Shown one piece after another: positions 43,546-44,634 of a stretch of DNA of 44,634 nt. The notes beneath the pieces are model-generated. The model was not told where the DNA came from. It was given only the letters and a program-made list of their open reading frames with translations, and made no database searches. Positions within the stretch are counted from its first letter, which is position 1, and each line of letters starts with the position of its first letter. The position numbers and the translations under genes were made by a program. Location: positions 1 to 44,634 of the forward strand of contig JAJYUL010000015.1 of assembly GCA_021792555.1 (NCBI GenBank), read 5' to 3'. The DNA is from Pseudomonadota bacterium. GTDB lineage: Bacteria; Pseudomonadota; Gammaproteobacteria; Steroidobacterales; Steroidobacteraceae.

Positions 43546-44130
43546 TCAACGCGCGCGCACGCGCAGAGCCCTGCGCGCCGGCGCGTAGCGGGTGACGACG
43601 ACATGACCCACCGCCACCAGCCCGACGTAGCTGCCGGTCACCAGCAGGAACCTGCCATACCAACTCGTGAAGTTCAGCCACCATCCCGCGGCGGTCGGGT
43701 CGCTGAGGCGGCCGCCCAGCCAGTAAAAGCTTCCCTGCGTCAGCAGGAAGCACACACTGAAGCTCGCCAGGAGACTCCCCACGAGGCGCGCCAGGTCGCC
43801 CGGACGGTGCTGGTAGCGGCTGCGCAGCCAGGCCCCGCCCAGCCACAGAACCGAGTAGGCCGGCACGATGAACCAGTACGCGAGCGTCACACAGTAGTCG
43901 CTCACCCCGTAGAAGCGGATCGCGGCGAAGTCGATGACGACGGCCTCGAGCAGCAGCGCCGCAAGCACCCAGGGGCGCTGAGCGGTCAGATAAAACCCCG
44001 CGGCGAAGAACACCGCCCAGGACGCATCGGGCGGCGCCCACGCGCTGCCGAGATGGCCGAAGCGCGTGGCCGCCATCGCCAGCGCCAGGGTGAGGTAGGT
44101 GCCTGCCTGCCAAAATTTTGACGATTGCAT
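43546..44130 (-). CDS. btuM: BtuM-like cobalamin transporter candidate
   Basis: 194 residues with about six membrane segments (about 9-25, 35-50, 53-72, 76-100, 112-132 and 150-185). As first gene of a corrinoid operon and by size it fits BtuM, the solitary B12 transporter characterised from Thiobacillus denitrificans, in which Cys80 ligates cobalt. Counting from the ATG at 44130, the only conserved-looking Cys in the first half (GVSDYC) is residue 80. That coincidence supports the assignment but is not an alignment. GGAG lies seven bases upstream of 44130. An in-frame ATG at 44190 has an even stronger GAGGTGATC and would add 20 hydrophilic residues, so the start is uncertain. Other possibility: an unrelated cobalt-transport membrane protein. 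Confidence 0.68.
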   Translation of the reverse strand: MQSSKFWQAGTYLTLALAMAATRFGHLGSAWAPPDASWAVFFAAGFYLTAQRPWVLAALLLEAVVIDFAAIRFYGVSDYCVTLAYWFIVPAYSVLWLGGAWLRSRYQHRPGDLARLVGSLLASFSVCFLLTQGSFYWLGGRLSDPTAAGWWLNFTSWYGRFLLVTGSYVGLVAVGHVVVTRYAPARRALRVRAR

Positions 44131-44283
44131 CGGATCACTCCCTCGAGCGCACTGCCGCGCCGGCGTGAACTTCGCATGGGTGTCGGACATGGATCACCTC
44201 TGTGGGTCTCAATGGCCGCAGGCGACGTCCGCGCGGAGAGGTTCGCCGCGGCAAACGGCCGCCCCCCGCCCTGGGCCGGGTGT
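44131..44283 (-). other. Upstream region of the corrinoid operon
   Basis: This 153-bp stretch holds the two alternative btuM starts' ribosome-binding sites and GC-rich sequence running into the tandem repeats. I looked for a cobalamin riboswitch (B12 box, CTGCCCCCGCAACTG-type core) on the minus strand and found no convincing match. Promoter not identified. Confidence 0.4.
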
Positions 44284-44634
44284 GCGGCACGGACAGGCAC
44301 AAAGAAGGGGCAGCGGCCGCGACGACGGCCGCAAGAGACCGCGCAGGGGCGGCACGAGCCCTGCCCCTGCCCTCAGGCCGCGGCGCATCAACAGTCGGAT
44401 GGTTCACCGGTCCACTCCTGCACGCGCTCCACGCACGTTGCGTCTGATGCGGAGCGGCACGGACAGGCACAAAGAAGGGGCAGCGGCCGCGACGACGGCC
44501 GCAAGAGACCGCGCAGGGGCGGCACGAGCCCTGCCCCTGCCCTCAGGCCGCGGCGCATCAACAGTCGGATGGTTCACCGGTCCACTCCTGCACGCGCTCC
44601 ACGCACGTTGCGTCTGATGCGGAGCGGCACGGAC
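44284..44634. repeat. Perfect 170-bp direct tandem repeat array reaching the window end
   Basis: Copies 44284-44453 and 44454-44623 are identical base for base, and a third begins at 44624 and is cut by the window end. Each unit carries three strong dyads (first-copy positions): GCGGCC/GGCCGC (44313-44318, 44327-44332); GCAGGGGC/GCCCCTGC (44343-44350, 44363-44370); and CGCATCA/TGATGCG (44384-44390, 44445-44451), extended past a 2x2 G-rich internal loop by GCCGC/GCGGC (44377-44381, 44454-44458). On the plus strand each unit is also open for 56 codons, with stop and next ATG overlapping as TGATG. Dyads suggest structured RNA or a cruciform-prone repeat. Coding is less likely. Confidence 0.85.

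Noticed and set aside
44202-44447. 81-codon plus-strand ORF crossing into the repeats
   Set aside because: No Shine-Dalgarno, Arg/Gly-rich start, and most of it is repeat sequence.
44131-44634. Cobalamin riboswitch upstream of the corrinoid operon
   Set aside because: No B12 box or conserved core on the minus strand; a plus-strand GCAAGAGACCGCGC bears only a vague likeness and is on the wrong strand.
44284-44634. CRISPR array
   Set aside because: The repeats are contiguous 170-bp units with no unique spacers between them, and no cas genes are present.

Overview
The window is about 44.6 kb of very GC-rich chromosomal DNA from a Gram-negative bacterium. It encodes a TonB-dependent receptor, an RND efflux system, lipoproteins and a corrinoid operon. 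The gene complement (BipA, TesB, DUF6491-type lipoprotein, TonB receptor with exported glycosidases, BtuM-like protein) suggests a gammaproteobacterium near Xanthomonadales, Nevskiales or Steroidobacterales. That placement is inference. No phage, transposon, CRISPR array or rRNA was seen.

Layout. 1-12 kb is housekeeping: a partial membrane protein, tesB with a thioredoxin-reductase-like ferredoxin-NADP reductase, a small cysteine-cluster protein, glpQ diverging from glgB, a lipoprotein, an ABC exporter with a PYROXD2-like oxidoreductase, typA, and a small XRE regulator.

12.4-30.2 kb is the most interesting part, an alpha-glucoside or trehalose utilisation locus. A TonB-dependent receptor (12847-15507) is followed by a TPR/2OG-Fe(II) oxygenase-like protein. 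An insert of LysR regulator, aldo-keto reductase and SDR comes next. Then a tightly coupled minus-strand operon runs debranching-enzyme-like glycosidase, GH65, GH31 lipoprotein with an inserted beta-sandwich, and a second 2OG-Fe(II) oxygenase, with a GH37 trehalase diverging from it. Two nearly identical inverted-repeat operators, about 15.9 kb apart, lie on the -10 elements of the receptor promoter and of the divergent trehalase/glycosidase promoters. All three promoters have the same -35/-10/operator geometry, so the three transcripts look like one regulon under a repressor (probably LacI-type) that is not encoded here. The predicted flow is outer-membrane import by the receptor, then periplasmic hydrolysis by four exported enzymes. 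The operon-linked oxygenases have no assigned role.

30.4-39.7 kb holds an RND efflux adaptor and pump pair without an outer-membrane channel, an APC amino-acid permease, a DacB/PBP4 carboxypeptidase, tRNA-Arg(ACG), a DUF4010/MgtC-type membrane protein and a VOC protein.

39.8-44.2 kb is a minus-strand corrinoid operon: a BtuM-like B12 transporter candidate, cobB, a BtuF-like protein without signal peptide, and cobQ. The window ends in a perfect 170-bp tandem repeat (two full copies and the start of a third) rich in dyads. It may be an array of structured RNA units or another kind of repeat, and it may mark a contig break.
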